Shown piece by piece: positions 26,465 to 35,511 of a DNA stretch of 64,000 bases. Source of the DNA: Sphingomonas sp. (GTDB lineage: Bacteria > Pseudomonadota > Alphaproteobacteria > Sphingomonadales > Sphingomonadaceae); contig NZ_JAGHZV010000003.1 in the NCBI RefSeq assembly GCF_017745215.1, forward strand, positions 186,001 through 250,000. The letters are read 5' to 3'. The notes below the pieces were generated by a model. It saw nothing but the letters and a program-made list of their open reading frames with translations, did not search any database and was not told the origin of the DNA. Each line of letters begins with the position of its first letter. Position 1 is the stretch's first letter. The position numbers were made by a program, and so were the translations under genes.

Positions 26465-27856
26465 ATGCCCGACTTCTCCCAGCTGATTCAGCCCGATCGC
26501 GGCCAGGCCGCGCGCACCATCCACGTCATCGATGCCGCCAGCTACGACGCCTGGCTCGCCGCGAGTCCGCCGCGCCACCGTGCCGCCGCCGCCGCGCAGA
26601 AGCTCGCACCCACCGCCTATTCGAGCGCGATCCTCCCCGGCGACGCGCCCGAGGACTGGTCGGTGGTGACGGTCGCCGCCAATGCCGCCAAGCTCTCGCC
26701 CTGGTGCCTCGCCAAGCTCGCCGAGAGCCTGCCCGAAGGCAGCTATCGCGTGACCGGCGCGGAGCCCGGCCAGGCGCTCTACGGCTGGCTCACCGCGCAG
26801 TACAGGTTCGACCGCTATCGCAAGGACGACAAGGGCCAGGGTCCGCGCGTGCTGCTCAGTTCCGATCCCGCGCGGCTGGACGAGACCGTCCGCCTCGCCA
26901 CCGCCGCCTGCAAGATCCGCGACTGGGTGAACCTCGGCGCCAACGACTTCGGCCCCGGCGACGTCGAGGCTGCGGGCGCCGAGATCGCCAAGGCGCACGG
27001 CGCCGAGTTCAGCGTGGTCAAGGGCGCCGACATCGAGAAGGGCTATGGCATGCTCTGGGCGGTCGGCAAGGCCGCGGGCAAGGGCCGCGAGCCGCGCCTC
27101 GTCGAGATCCACTGGGGCAACCCCGCGCATCCCAAGGTCGCGATCGTCGGCAAGGGCGTGTGCTTCGATTCGGGCGGGCTCGACATCAAGCCCGCCGCGG
27201 GCATGCGGCTGATGAAGAAGGACATGGGCGGCGCGGCGCATGCGCTTGCGCTCGCCGAGCTGATCATGGGCGCGCGCCTGCCGGTGCGGCTCCACATGCT
27301 CGTCCCCACGGTCGAGAATTCGATCTCGGGCGAAGCGACGCGCCCGGGCGACGTGATGGTCTCGCGCAAGGGCGTGACCGTCGAGAATTCGAACACCGAC
27401 GCCGAGGGCCGGTTGATCCTCGGTGACGCGCTCACCAAGGCGGCCGAGGAATCGCCTGAGCTGGTGATCGACTTCGCGACGCTCACCGGCGCCGCCCGCG
27501 TGGCGCTGGGCACCGATCTCCAGGCGCTGTTCGCCAACGACGACACGCTCGCCGCCGACCTGCTCGCCGCGGCCGAGACCGAGGCCGATCCGATGTGGCG
27601 CCTGCCGCTCTACGCGCCGTACGAGGACCAGCTGAAGTCCGACGTCGCCGACATGGTCAACGCCGCCGAGGGCCCCTGGGGCGGCGCGCTGACCGCTGCG
27701 CTGTTCCTCAAGCGCTTCGTGCCCGAGGGCGCGCAATGGGCCCATCTCGACATCTTCTGCTGGAACGGCAGCGCCAAGCCGGGCCGCCCCAAGGGCGGCG
27801 AGGCGGCAGGTCTCCGCGCCGTGTGGAAGATGCTCAAGGACCGCTACGCCGGATGA
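26465..27856 (+). CDS. Leucyl aminopeptidase family (M17) protein
   Basis: A 463-residue M17 metallo-aminopeptidase. An N-terminal domain of ~160 residues is followed by the catalytic half: GKGVCFDSGGLDIKP (Zn-binding Lys and Asp), MKKDMGGAAHAL, and the signature NTDAEGRLILGDAL near residue 315. Removes N-terminal residues from peptides in the cytoplasm, as a hexamer in known members. Its stop overlaps the DUF2252 gene start by ATGA, implying co-translation. Shorter than PepA (~500 aa), so best called a family member. Confidence 0.93.
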   Translation: MPDFSQLIQPDRGQAARTIHVIDAASYDAWLAASPPRHRAAAAAQKLAPTAYSSAILPGDAPEDWSVVTVAANAAKLSPWCLAKLAESLPEGSYRVTGAEPGQALYGWLTAQYRFDRYRKDDKGQGPRVLLSSDPARLDETVRLATAACKIRDWVNLGANDFGPGDVEAAGAEIAKAHGAEFSVVKGADIEKGYGMLWAVGKAAGKGREPRLVEIHWGNPAHPKVAIVGKGVCFDSGGLDIKPAAGMRLMKKDMGGAAHALALAELIMGARLPVRLHMLVPTVENSISGEATRPGDVMVSRKGVTVENSNTDAEGRLILGDALTKAAEESPELVIDFATLTGAARVALGTDLQALFANDDTLAADLLAAAETEADPMWRLPLYAPYEDQLKSDVADMVNAAEGPWGGALTAALFLKRFVPEGAQWAHLDIFCWNGSAKPGRPKGGEAAGLRAVWKMLKDRYAG

Positions 27857-28926
27857 GCGCCGGCGAGCCCGGCCTGTCCGAGCTCGCCGACTCGATCGCT
27901 GCCTATGAGTCCCGGATGCGCGCCGAGCTGGGCGACCGGTTCGACGCCGAGGGGCTCGAGCGCAAGCACAAAAGGATGCGCGAGCATCCCTTCCTGTTCC
28001 TGCGCGCGACCTGCTGGCGCTGGGCGGAGGCCGCGCCGCTGATCTGCCCCGAGCTGATGGATGCGCCACGCGCGCCCTCGGTCGGCGATGCGCACGCCGG
28101 CAATTTCGGGCTGTGGCGCGATGCCGGCGCGCGGCTGGTGTGGGGCGTCAACGACTTCGACGAAGCGGCGCGGCTGCCGTGGCCGCTCGACCTGGTGCGG
28201 CTCGGCGCCAGCATCTCGCTCGCGGTGCCCGACTGGAAGGCGGATGCGATCGCCGATGCGATCCTCGACGGCTATCGCGAAGGCGCGGCGGCGCCTGGGC
28301 CCTGGGTGCTCGAGCGCGACCATCTCTGGCTGCGCGACGCCTTCGCGGCGAACGACGCCCAGCGCGAAGGCTTCTGGGCCGAGCTCCAGCAGGCCGAGCC
28401 GGCGAGGGTCGTCCCGCCCGAGCTGCGCGACGCGCTGGTCGCGGCGCTGCCCGAGCCTGGGCTGGAGCCGGTCTTCTCGAAGCGCGAGGCGGGTGCGGGC
28501 AGCCTCGGCCGCGGGCGCTTCGTCGCCTGGTGCGAGCATCGCGGCGGGCCGCTGGCGATCGAAGTCAAGGCGATGCTGCCGTCGTGCTGGCAGGCCGGCC
28601 GCGAGCCCGGCCTCGCCGATACGATGCTGCGCGGCCGCCATCGTTCGCCCGACTTCTCCTGCCGTTACGGCGCGCGCTTCGTGGTGCGGAGGCTCGCGCC
28701 CAACAGCCGCAAGCTCACCTTCGCCGAGATCGGTCGCGCGCTGGCGGGGAAGCTGGTCCGCGCGATGGGCACCGACCTCGCTTCGATCCATGCCTGCGAG
28801 GCGGAAGCGCAAGCCGCTGTCCGCGCCGACCTGAAGCATCGCCGCGGCCACCGCTGGCTCGCCGACGCGATCGAGCGCGTCGCCAGATGGACGGTGAAGG
28901 AGCACAAGGCCTACGCCGCCACCTAG
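27853..28926 (+). CDS. DUF2252 family protein (kinase-like fold)
   Basis: A 357-residue protein of the DUF2252/COG4320 group. FLFLRATCWRW, then GDAHAGNFG near residue 78 and VNDFDEAARLPWPLDLVRL mirror the aminoglycoside-phosphotransferase-like HxDxxxxN and DFD motifs (here DAHAGN and NDFDE). A small-molecule kinase role is possible but unproven. It overlaps the aminopeptidase gene by 4 nt. The C-terminus reads LADAIERVARWTVKEHKAY. The ATG start is set by the overlap. Confidence 0.87.
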   Translation: MSAGEPGLSELADSIAAYESRMRAELGDRFDAEGLERKHKRMREHPFLFLRATCWRWAEAAPLICPELMDAPRAPSVGDAHAGNFGLWRDAGARLVWGVNDFDEAARLPWPLDLVRLGASISLAVPDWKADAIADAILDGYREGAAAPGPWVLERDHLWLRDAFAANDAQREGFWAELQQAEPARVVPPELRDALVAALPEPGLEPVFSKREAGAGSLGRGRFVAWCEHRGGPLAIEVKAMLPSCWQAGREPGLADTMLRGRHRSPDFSCRYGARFVVRRLAPNSRKLTFAEIGRALAGKLVRAMGTDLASIHACEAEAQAAVRADLKHRRGHRWLADAIERVARWTVKEHKAYAAT

Positions 28927-28927
28927 C

Positions 28928-28954
28928 CGTCATTCCGGCGAAAGCCGGGATGAC
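28928..28954. repeat. Single-hairpin remnant of the 82-bp repeat
   Basis: Only the outer ends remain, fused as CGTCATTCCGGCGAAAGCC then GGGATGACG, so that one short hairpin is left. It starts one base after the stop of the DUF2252 gene and looks like an internal deletion of the full element. Confidence 0.85.
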
Positions 28955-29029
28955 GATTCAAGGATGGACGTTTGGCACCCTGTTCGCCGGGTAGGGAAAT
29001 TCCCCCCTAGCCGCGCTAATACCCCGCTC

Positions 29030-29653
29030 ATGCCGCGCGGTCGCCCGCCTCATCCCGACCAGCTGACCCCGGCCGAGTGGCGCGTGGTCGAGTCCGTCCG
29101 TCACGGCCTCACCAATCCCCAGATCGCCCGGCGCCATTCGATCGGCGTCGACGCGGTCAAATACCATATCGCCAACGCGCTCGCGAAGCTGGGGTTCGCG
29201 AGCCGCGCCGAGCTGCGCCGCTGGGACGGCGTCCGGCGCGACAGCCGCCTGTTCGCCACGGAGATCGACATGGACCAACCCGTCACCCTGGGCCCGATCG
29301 GCCAGATCTCGCGCCACGTCCGCGACATCGAAGCGGCCCGGCATTGGTATGGCGAGGTGCTGGGTTTGCCTCACCTCTATTCCTTCGGTACCCTCGCCTT
29401 CTTCGATTGCGGCGGCACGCGGCTGTTCCTCTCCCAGAGTGCCCCGGCCAGCGACGATCCGCCGCCCGAATCGATCCTCTATTTCCGCGTCGCCGACATC
29501 CGCGCCGCGCATGCCCGGCTCTCGGCGCGCGGCGTCGCGTTCAGCCAGGCGCCGCACATGATTCACCTCCACGACGACGGCACCGAGGAGTGGATGGCCT
29601 TCTTCGCCGATCCCGAGGGACGCCCGCTGGCGATCATGGCGCAGGTGGCTTAA
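29030..29653 (+). CDS. LuxR-type HTH / VOC (glyoxalase-like) fusion protein
   Basis: A 207-residue protein with an unusual two-domain layout. Residues ~11-65 are a GerE/LuxR helix-turn-helix (LTPAEWRVVESVRHGLTNPQ, then HSIGVDAVKYHIANALAKLG). Residues ~80-205 are a vicinal-oxygen-chelate domain (ISRHVRDIEAARHWYGEVLG, then FFADPEGRPLAIMAQ). It may sense a small metabolite or metal through the VOC domain and regulate transcription; there is no response-regulator domain. Its only nearby candidate target is the MFS exporter starting 11 nt downstream. The ATG is preferred to a longer upstream reading. Confidence 0.85.
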   Translation: MPRGRPPHPDQLTPAEWRVVESVRHGLTNPQIARRHSIGVDAVKYHIANALAKLGFASRAELRRWDGVRRDSRLFATEIDMDQPVTLGPIGQISRHVRDIEAARHWYGEVLGLPHLYSFGTLAFFDCGGTRLFLSQSAPASDDPPPESILYFRVADIRAAHARLSARGVAFSQAPHMIHLHDDGTEEWMAFFADPEGRPLAIMAQVA

Positions 29654-29663
29654 TCGGGAGGGC

Positions 29664-31079
29664 GTGAGCACCACGCCGCCCTCCTGCGATTCGGCCCAGG
29701 CCCAGGCCGGACCCGGCGGCAAGGCTGCGCACCCGACCTGGGTGCTCGTCGCCTGCATCCTTTCGTCGAGCCTTGCCTTCATCGACGGTTCGGTGACCAA
29801 TGTCGCGCTCCCCGCGATCGGCACCGACCTCCACGCGACCGCCGCCGACCTGCAATGGACGGTCAACGCCTATCTCCTCCCGCTGTCGGCGCTGCTGCTG
29901 CTCGGCGGCGCGGCGGGGGACCATTTCGGACGACGCAAGCTGCTCGTCGGCGGGGTGCTGGTGTTCGCGCTCGCCTCGGTCGCCTGCGCGCTCGCGCCGG
30001 GGCTGGCGCTGCTGCTCACGGCGCGCGCGGTGCAGGGCGTCGGCGCGGCGATCGTGCTGCCCAACAGCCTCGCGATCCTCGGCAGCAGCTTCGAAGGCGA
30101 GGCGCGCGGGCGCGCGATCGGCACCTGGGCGGCGACCAGCGCGATCGCCGGCGCGGTGGGCCCGCCGATCGGCGGCTGGCTGGTCGACACCGTCGGCTGG
30201 CGCTCGATCTTCTACGTCAACGTGCCCGTTGCCGCCTTCGCGATCCTGCTCGCGCTGCGCTACGCGCCCGAGAGCAGCGAGCGCGGCGAGAAGCTCGACT
30301 GGCTGGGCGGCGTGCTCGCGACGCTGGCGCTGGGCGAGATCGCCTGGGGGCTGACGATCTGGTCGAGCATGCACGGGTTCAGCATGGCGGCGGGCGTGTC
30401 GCTCGCGCTCGGCATCGCGCTGACCGCGGGGTTCGTGCTCCACCAGAAGCACCTCGGCGACCATGCGATGATGCCGCTCGCGCTGTTCGGCAGCCGCGCC
30501 TTCGCGGGGCTGAGCCTGCTCACCTTCCTCGTCTACGGCGCGCTCGGCGGGCTGCTGGTGCTGCTCCCCTTCGTGCTGATCGAGGCGGGCGGCTATTCGG
30601 CGCTGAACGCGGGATTCGCGCTGCTGCCCTTCCCGCTCGCGGTGAGCCTCGCCTCGCGCTTCATGGGGCGGCTTGCGGGCCGGCTCGGCGCGCGGCTGCC
30701 GCTGACCTTCGGACCGGTGGTGACCGGGATCGGCTTCGCGCTGATGGTGCGGATCGAGCCGCAGGCGAGCTATTGGACGAGTACGCTGCCCGCGATGCTG
30801 GTGATCTCGCTCGGCATGGCCGCGACTGCGGCGCCGCTCACCACCGCGGTGCTCGCCTCGGTCGATTCGAGGCACACCGGCACTGCCTCGGGCTTCAACA
30901 GCGCGATCGCGCGCACCGGCGGACTGATCGCGACCGCAGTGACCGGCGCGGTGATCGCCTCGGCCGGCGCGGCGCTGGTCGCGACCTTCCATGTGGCGGC
31001 GCTGGTCGGCGCGGCGATGGCCTGGGTATCGGGCGCCGCAGCCTGGCTGACGCTGCCCCGAAAGGCGTCCGAGAGCTAG
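29664..31079 (+). CDS. MFS drug exporter, DHA2 (EmrB/QacA) family
   Basis: A 471-residue inner-membrane protein with about 14 hydrophobic helices, the DHA2 number. Signatures include SSLAFIDGSVTNVALPAIG (motif D1 region), GGAAGDHFGRRKLLVGG (motif A) and the conserved GGWLVDTVGWRSIFYVNVP. Such proteins expel drugs or other hydrophobic compounds with H+ antiport. The GTG start follows CGGGAGG. It lies directly behind the HTH/VOC fusion gene, which is a likely regulator. Substrate unknown. Confidence 0.92.
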   Translation: MSTTPPSCDSAQAQAGPGGKAAHPTWVLVACILSSSLAFIDGSVTNVALPAIGTDLHATAADLQWTVNAYLLPLSALLLLGGAAGDHFGRRKLLVGGVLVFALASVACALAPGLALLLTARAVQGVGAAIVLPNSLAILGSSFEGEARGRAIGTWAATSAIAGAVGPPIGGWLVDTVGWRSIFYVNVPVAAFAILLALRYAPESSERGEKLDWLGGVLATLALGEIAWGLTIWSSMHGFSMAAGVSLALGIALTAGFVLHQKHLGDHAMMPLALFGSRAFAGLSLLTFLVYGALGGLLVLLPFVLIEAGGYSALNAGFALLPFPLAVSLASRFMGRLAGRLGARLPLTFGPVVTGIGFALMVRIEPQASYWTSTLPAMLVISLGMAATAAPLTTAVLASVDSRHTGTASGFNSAIARTGGLIATAVTGAVIASAGAALVATFHVAALVGAAMAWVSGAAAWLTLPRKASES

Positions 31080-31116
31080 TCGCCCTCCCCTAAATCGTTG
31101 TTTGCCAGACCCTTGC

Positions 31117-31860
31117 CTAAACCGAGGCCGCGGCTTCGATGATCGGCACGAACTTCTCCGCGGTCAGGCTCGCGCCGCCGACCAGCGCGCCGTCGACATT
31201 GTCGGTCGCGAGGATCGCGGCGGCGTTCGCGCCGGTCACCGAGCCGCCGTAGAGGATGCTGATGCCGTCCGCCGCATCGCCCACCATCGTGCGCAGCTTG
31301 GCGCGCGCGATCGCGTGGATCGAGCCGATCTCGTCGGGGGTCGGGGTCTTGCCCGTGCCGATCGCCCAGCGCGGCTCATAGGCGAGCGTCAGCCAGTCGC
31401 CGCCCGCGCCGTCGGGGAGCGACTTCTCGATCTGCGACTGGACGATACGCTCGGCACGGCCCGCGTCGCGCTCGGCGTCGGTCTCGCCGCAGCAGAGGAT
31501 CACCTTGAGCCCGTGCCGCCGCGCCGCCGCGGCCTTGGCCCAGGCGTCGTGGCTGGTCTCATGCTGGTCCGAGCGGCGCTCGCTGTGGCCGACGATCACC
31601 AGGCTCGCGCCCGCTTCCACCAGCATCGGCGCCGCGATGCAGCCGGTGTGCGCCCCCTTGTCCGCCTCGTGCACGTCCTGCGCGCCGATGGGCAGCGCGC
31701 CCGCGACCTTCGCGGCCTTCTCGATCAGCGTGAACGGCAGGCAGAGCGCGACGTCGACGCCCGGATTGGCCGCTGCGGCCGCGGCGATCGCCTCGACCTG
31801 GGGCAGGTCCGCGTTCAGCCCGAACATCTTCCAATTGCCGGCGACCAGCTTGCGACGCAT
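31117..31860 (-). CDS. tpiA: Triose-phosphate isomerase
   Basis: A 247-residue TIM-barrel enzyme of normal length that interconverts dihydroxyacetone phosphate and glyceraldehyde 3-phosphate. Active-site residues are visible: the Lys in GNWKM, the His in VIVGHSERR near residue 95, the catalytic Glu in LAYEPRWAIGTGKTP, and the phosphate loop LYGGSVTGANAA. Divergent from ppiD, as in many alphaproteobacteria where tpiA, ppiD and trpE cluster. Confidence 0.96.
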   Translation of the reverse strand: MRRKLVAGNWKMFGLNADLPQVEAIAAAAAANPGVDVALCLPFTLIEKAAKVAGALPIGAQDVHEADKGAHTGCIAAPMLVEAGASLVIVGHSERRSDQHETSHDAWAKAAAARRHGLKVILCCGETDAERDAGRAERIVQSQIEKSLPDGAGGDWLTLAYEPRWAIGTGKTPTPDEIGSIHAIARAKLRTMVGDAADGISILYGGSVTGANAAAILATDNVDGALVGGASLTAEKFVPIIEAAASV

Positions 31861-31972
31861 ATCTTCCTCCCTGCCTCGCCCCGCGGATAGCGATCCGGAA
31901 GGCGAGCACAAGCTTGAAGGCTGCGTCTCGGCGCCCTAAAGCACCGCGACATTCTCAGATCGATCGGGATCC

Positions 31973-33916
31973 ATGCTCAGCTTCTTCCGCAACTTCATCA
32001 AGTCGCCCATCGGCCTGATCACCGTGTTCGTGGTGCTCGGCATCATCGCGGTCGCGTTCATGCTTACGCCCGGCGTCCCGGGCCTGGATACGATCGGCGC
32101 AGGCGCCGGCGGCCGGGTCGTGCTCGCCAAGGTCGGCGACAAGGAGATCACCGAGAGCGACGTGCGCCAGCAGATCGACCTGATCCAGCGCGGGATGCAG
32201 CAGCGCGGCCAGGCGTTCAGCATGAACGAATTCCTGGCGCAGGGCGGTTTCGAGGCGGCGCTGCAGCAGCTCATCTCGGCGCGCGCGACGGTGGCGTTCC
32301 AGGAGAAGAACGGGATGGAGGTGAGCAAGCGGCTCATCGATTCGCAGATCACCTCGATCCCCTCCTTCCAGGGCCCGGACGGCAAGTTCGACCAGAAGGC
32401 GTTCGACGAGTTCCTCCGCCGCCAGCGCTTCACCGCGCAGCAGGTCCGTTCGGACATCTCCGACAGCATCTACCAGGACTGGATGCTGATGCCGCTGCTC
32501 GGCAAGGGCGCGGTTCCCGACAATCTCGTCGCCTCCTATGCCGGCCTCCAGCTGGTCCGCCGCTTCGGCAAGGCGGCGGTGGTGCCGACGGTGATCGACA
32601 CCGCGACCACGCCCGACGACAAGGCGATCGCCGCCTGGTACAACGCGCACAAGGCGACCTACATGGTCCCCGAGCAGCGCGTGATCCGCTACGCCGCCGC
32701 GACGTTCGACGCGATCAAGGCCAAGTCGGCGCCGACCGATGCCGAGGTCGCCGACGCCTATAAGAAGGCGGCGGACCGCTTCGCTGCCAAGGACAAGCGA
32801 ACCGTCCGCCAGCTCGTGCTCTCCGACCAGGCGACGGCGAACCGCATCTTCGGCGAAGTGAAAGGCGGCAAGGCGATCGCCGACGAGGCCAAATCGCTCG
32901 GCCTCGAGGCCGGTAATTTCGAAGCCGTCGAGAAGCCCGACCTCGCCAAACAGTCCACCGCTGCGGTGGCCGACGCGGCCTTCGCCGCCAAGCAGGGCGA
33001 CGTCGTGGGTCCCGTGCGCACGCCCTTCGGCTGGGCGGTGCTCAAGATCGAGAAGGTGGAGAATGTCGCAGCCAAGTCGCTCGCCGACGCGCATGACGAC
33101 CTCGTCAAGGAGCTGACCGAGAAGAAGACGACCACCACGCTCGTCAATCTCCGCCAGGCTGCCGATGATGCGATCGGCGACGGCTCGAACTTCAACCAGC
33201 TGCTCGGCCAGCTCAAGCTGACCGCGCAGACGCTGGGCCCGGTCGCGGCCGACGGCACCAACCCCGCCGATCCCGCCGCGAAGCCCGATCCGGCGATGGC
33301 CGCGATCATCCGCGCCGGCTTCACCAGCCAGCCGGGCGACGATCCCAAGGTGGTGCCGACCGCCGAGGACGGCAGCTTCGCAGTGGCGATTCCCGATCGC
33401 GTGATCGTAGCCAAGCCCAAGCCGGTCGCCGACGTCCGCGAGGACGTGATCAAGGCGATCCGCATCGACGCGGGCATGAAGCGCGCGCAGGCCAAGGCGA
33501 AGGAGATCGTCGCCAAGCTCAACGCAGGCGTCGCCTTCGAAAAGGCCTTTGCCGATGCTGGCGTGCCGCCGGCGGGAATGAAGGGCTTCGACTATGTCGT
33601 CGGGGAGATCGGCAAGAGCGGGAAGCCGACGCCCGAGACGATCGCCTCGCTCCAGGTTCCGCTCAAGAAGGCGGCAGCGCTGCCCAACGAGAGCGGCAGC
33701 GGTTATCTGGTGATCTACACCGAAGGCGTCGAGGAGCATGACGCCAAGGGCAACCAGGAGCTGATGGGCCAGGTCCGCGCCCGCCTGCTCCAGCTGTCGG
33801 GCAACGAGCAGCTCGCCGAGCTGGGCGATGCGATCCGCCGCGACCTCAAGATCGTGCGCAACGAAAAGGCGATCGCCGCGCTCAAGGCCGCGCTGCAGCG
33901 CGACGCCGCGCGCTGA
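31973..33916 (+). CDS. ppiD: Periplasmic peptidyl-prolyl isomerase/chaperone PpiD-like
   Basis: A 647-residue membrane-anchored folding factor. An N-terminal helix (ITVFVVLGIIAVAFML) anchors it in the inner membrane. A SurA_N-like helical region (about residues 40-250) is followed by one parvulin domain around KRTVRQLVLSD to TPFGWAVLKIEKVE (about 270-365), and a long C-terminal helical region follows. It assists outer-membrane and periplasmic protein folding. The trpE start lies only 5 nt beyond its stop, so the pair is co-transcribed. Confidence 0.93.
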   Translation: MLSFFRNFIKSPIGLITVFVVLGIIAVAFMLTPGVPGLDTIGAGAGGRVVLAKVGDKEITESDVRQQIDLIQRGMQQRGQAFSMNEFLAQGGFEAALQQLISARATVAFQEKNGMEVSKRLIDSQITSIPSFQGPDGKFDQKAFDEFLRRQRFTAQQVRSDISDSIYQDWMLMPLLGKGAVPDNLVASYAGLQLVRRFGKAAVVPTVIDTATTPDDKAIAAWYNAHKATYMVPEQRVIRYAAATFDAIKAKSAPTDAEVADAYKKAADRFAAKDKRTVRQLVLSDQATANRIFGEVKGGKAIADEAKSLGLEAGNFEAVEKPDLAKQSTAAVADAAFAAKQGDVVGPVRTPFGWAVLKIEKVENVAAKSLADAHDDLVKELTEKKTTTTLVNLRQAADDAIGDGSNFNQLLGQLKLTAQTLGPVAADGTNPADPAAKPDPAMAAIIRAGFTSQPGDDPKVVPTAEDGSFAVAIPDRVIVAKPKPVADVREDVIKAIRIDAGMKRAQAKAKEIVAKLNAGVAFEKAFADAGVPPAGMKGFDYVVGEIGKSGKPTPETIASLQVPLKKAAALPNESGSGYLVIYTEGVEEHDAKGNQELMGQVRARLLQLSGNEQLAELGDAIRRDLKIVRNEKAIAALKAALQRDAAR

Positions 33917-33921
33917 TCGCG

Positions 33922-35409
33922 ATGATCGAGGGCGCCGATGCCGCGCGGGCGGCGCTCGCCGATGGCCGGCCGGCGCTGCTCTGGCGGCGCATGGTCGCGG
34001 ACACCGAGACGCCGGTCGCCGCTGCGCTCAAGCTGATCGAGCCGGGGCGCGGCGACTTCCTGCTCGAATCGGTCGAGGGCGGATCGGTGCGCGGGCGGCA
34101 CAGCCTGATCGGGCTGGCGCCGGACCTCGTCTTCCGCGCGACCGGCGAGGCGGCCGAAGTCAATCCGCACTGGCTGACCGACCGCGAGGCCTTCGCTCCC
34201 TGCCCGGAGCCGACGCTCGCGGCGTTCCGGTCGCTGGTCGCGAGCTGCCGGATGGCGGTGCCCGCCGAGCTGCCGCGCGCGCTCGCCTGTCTCGTCGGCT
34301 ATTTCGGCTATGAGACGATCGGGCTGGTCGAGAAGCTGCCGCGCGCCGTGCCCAATCCGATCGGCGTGCCCGACATGATCTTCGTCCGCCCCACGGTGGT
34401 GCTGATCTTCGACCGGCTGGCCGACACGCTGTTCCTCGTCTCGCCGGTGTGGCCGGGCGGGGACGTCGAGCTCGCCTCCGAGCGGATCGATGCGGTCGCC
34501 GCGCGGCTCGCCACCGCGACGCTGCCCGCGCCGGTACGCGCCGAGCCGGTCCAGATCGACCTCCAGCCGGTGCTCCCGGAGGGCCGCTATGCCGAGATGG
34601 TCGCCGCGGCGAAGGAATACATCGGCGCCGGCGACATCTTCCAGGTCGTGCTCGCCCAGCGCTTCACCGCGCCCTTCACGCTGCCGCCGTTCGAGCTCTA
34701 TCGCGCGCTCAGGCGGGTCAACCCCTCGCCCTTCCTCTATCACCTCGACCTGCCGGGCTTCTCGCTCAGCGGCTCGAGCCCCGAGATTCTCGTCCGGGCG
34801 CGCGACGGCGAAGTCACCATCCGCCCGATCGCCGGCACCCGCCCGCGCGGCAAGACCGCGGCGGAGGACGAAGCCAACCGCGCCTCGCTGCTCGCCGATC
34901 CCAAGGAATGCGCCGAGCATCTCATGCTGCTCGACCTCGGCCGCAACGACGTCGGCCGCGTCGCGGAAGCGGGCAGCGTGCGCGTGACCGACAGCTACAC
35001 GATCGAATTCTACAGCCATGTGATGCACATCGTCTCGAATGTTGTCGGCCGGCTGCGGCCCGGCGCGGACTCGCTCGACGCGCTGTTCGCGGGCTTCCCG
35101 GCGGGCACGGTGAGCGGCGCCCCCAAGGTCCGCGCGTGCGAGATCATTGCCGAATTGGAGGCCGAGACGCGCGGGCCCTATGCCGGCGGCGTGGGCTATT
35201 TCTCGCCCGACGGATCGATGGATTCGTGCATCGTGCTCAGGACCGCGCTGGTGAAGGACGGCGTGATGCACGTCCAGGCGGGCGCCGGCATCGTCGCGGA
35301 TTCGGACGCGGCCTATGAGCAGCGCGAATGCGAGGCCAAGGCGCGGGCCTTGCTCGCGGCGGCGCGCGAGGCGATCGCCCAGGCGGGCGAGGCGGGGTTC
35401 GGGCAGTAA
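33922..35409 (+). CDS. trpE: Anthranilate synthase component I
   Basis: A 495-residue chorismate-binding enzyme. The N-terminal half contains the tryptophan feedback region (LLESVEGG, then RGRHSLIGLAP). The catalytic half reads GDIFQVVLAQRF, SPEILVRARDG, IAGTRPRGKT, GRNDVGRVAE and TVSGAPKVRACEII. It makes anthranilate from chorismate with ammonia supplied by TrpG. The trpG gene would be expected next but is absent here: a palindromic repeat and the convergent GH97 gene follow. Confidence 0.96.
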   Translation: MIEGADAARAALADGRPALLWRRMVADTETPVAAALKLIEPGRGDFLLESVEGGSVRGRHSLIGLAPDLVFRATGEAAEVNPHWLTDREAFAPCPEPTLAAFRSLVASCRMAVPAELPRALACLVGYFGYETIGLVEKLPRAVPNPIGVPDMIFVRPTVVLIFDRLADTLFLVSPVWPGGDVELASERIDAVAARLATATLPAPVRAEPVQIDLQPVLPEGRYAEMVAAAKEYIGAGDIFQVVLAQRFTAPFTLPPFELYRALRRVNPSPFLYHLDLPGFSLSGSSPEILVRARDGEVTIRPIAGTRPRGKTAAEDEANRASLLADPKECAEHLMLLDLGRNDVGRVAEAGSVRVTDSYTIEFYSHVMHIVSNVVGRLRPGADSLDALFAGFPAGTVSGAPKVRACEIIAELEAETRGPYAGGVGYFSPDGSMDSCIVLRTALVKDGVMHVQAGAGIVADSDAAYEQRECEAKARALLAAAREAIAQAGEAGFGQ

Positions 35410-35417
35410 TCTTCAAT

Positions 35418-35499
35418 CGTCATCCCGGCGAAAGCCGGGACCCAGGGCCGCGAGCGACTTCCTCTATAACCCTGGGTCCCGGCTTTCGCCGGGATGACG
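35418..35499. repeat. 82-bp dispersed palindromic repeat (orientation B)
   Basis: Arms CGTCATCCCGGCGAAAGCC and GGCTTTCGCCGGGATGACG; core CCGCGAGCGACTTCCTCTA. It lies exactly between convergent trpE and the GH97 gene. Confidence 0.93.
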
Positions 35500-35511
35500 G
35501 CTGAGAGAATA

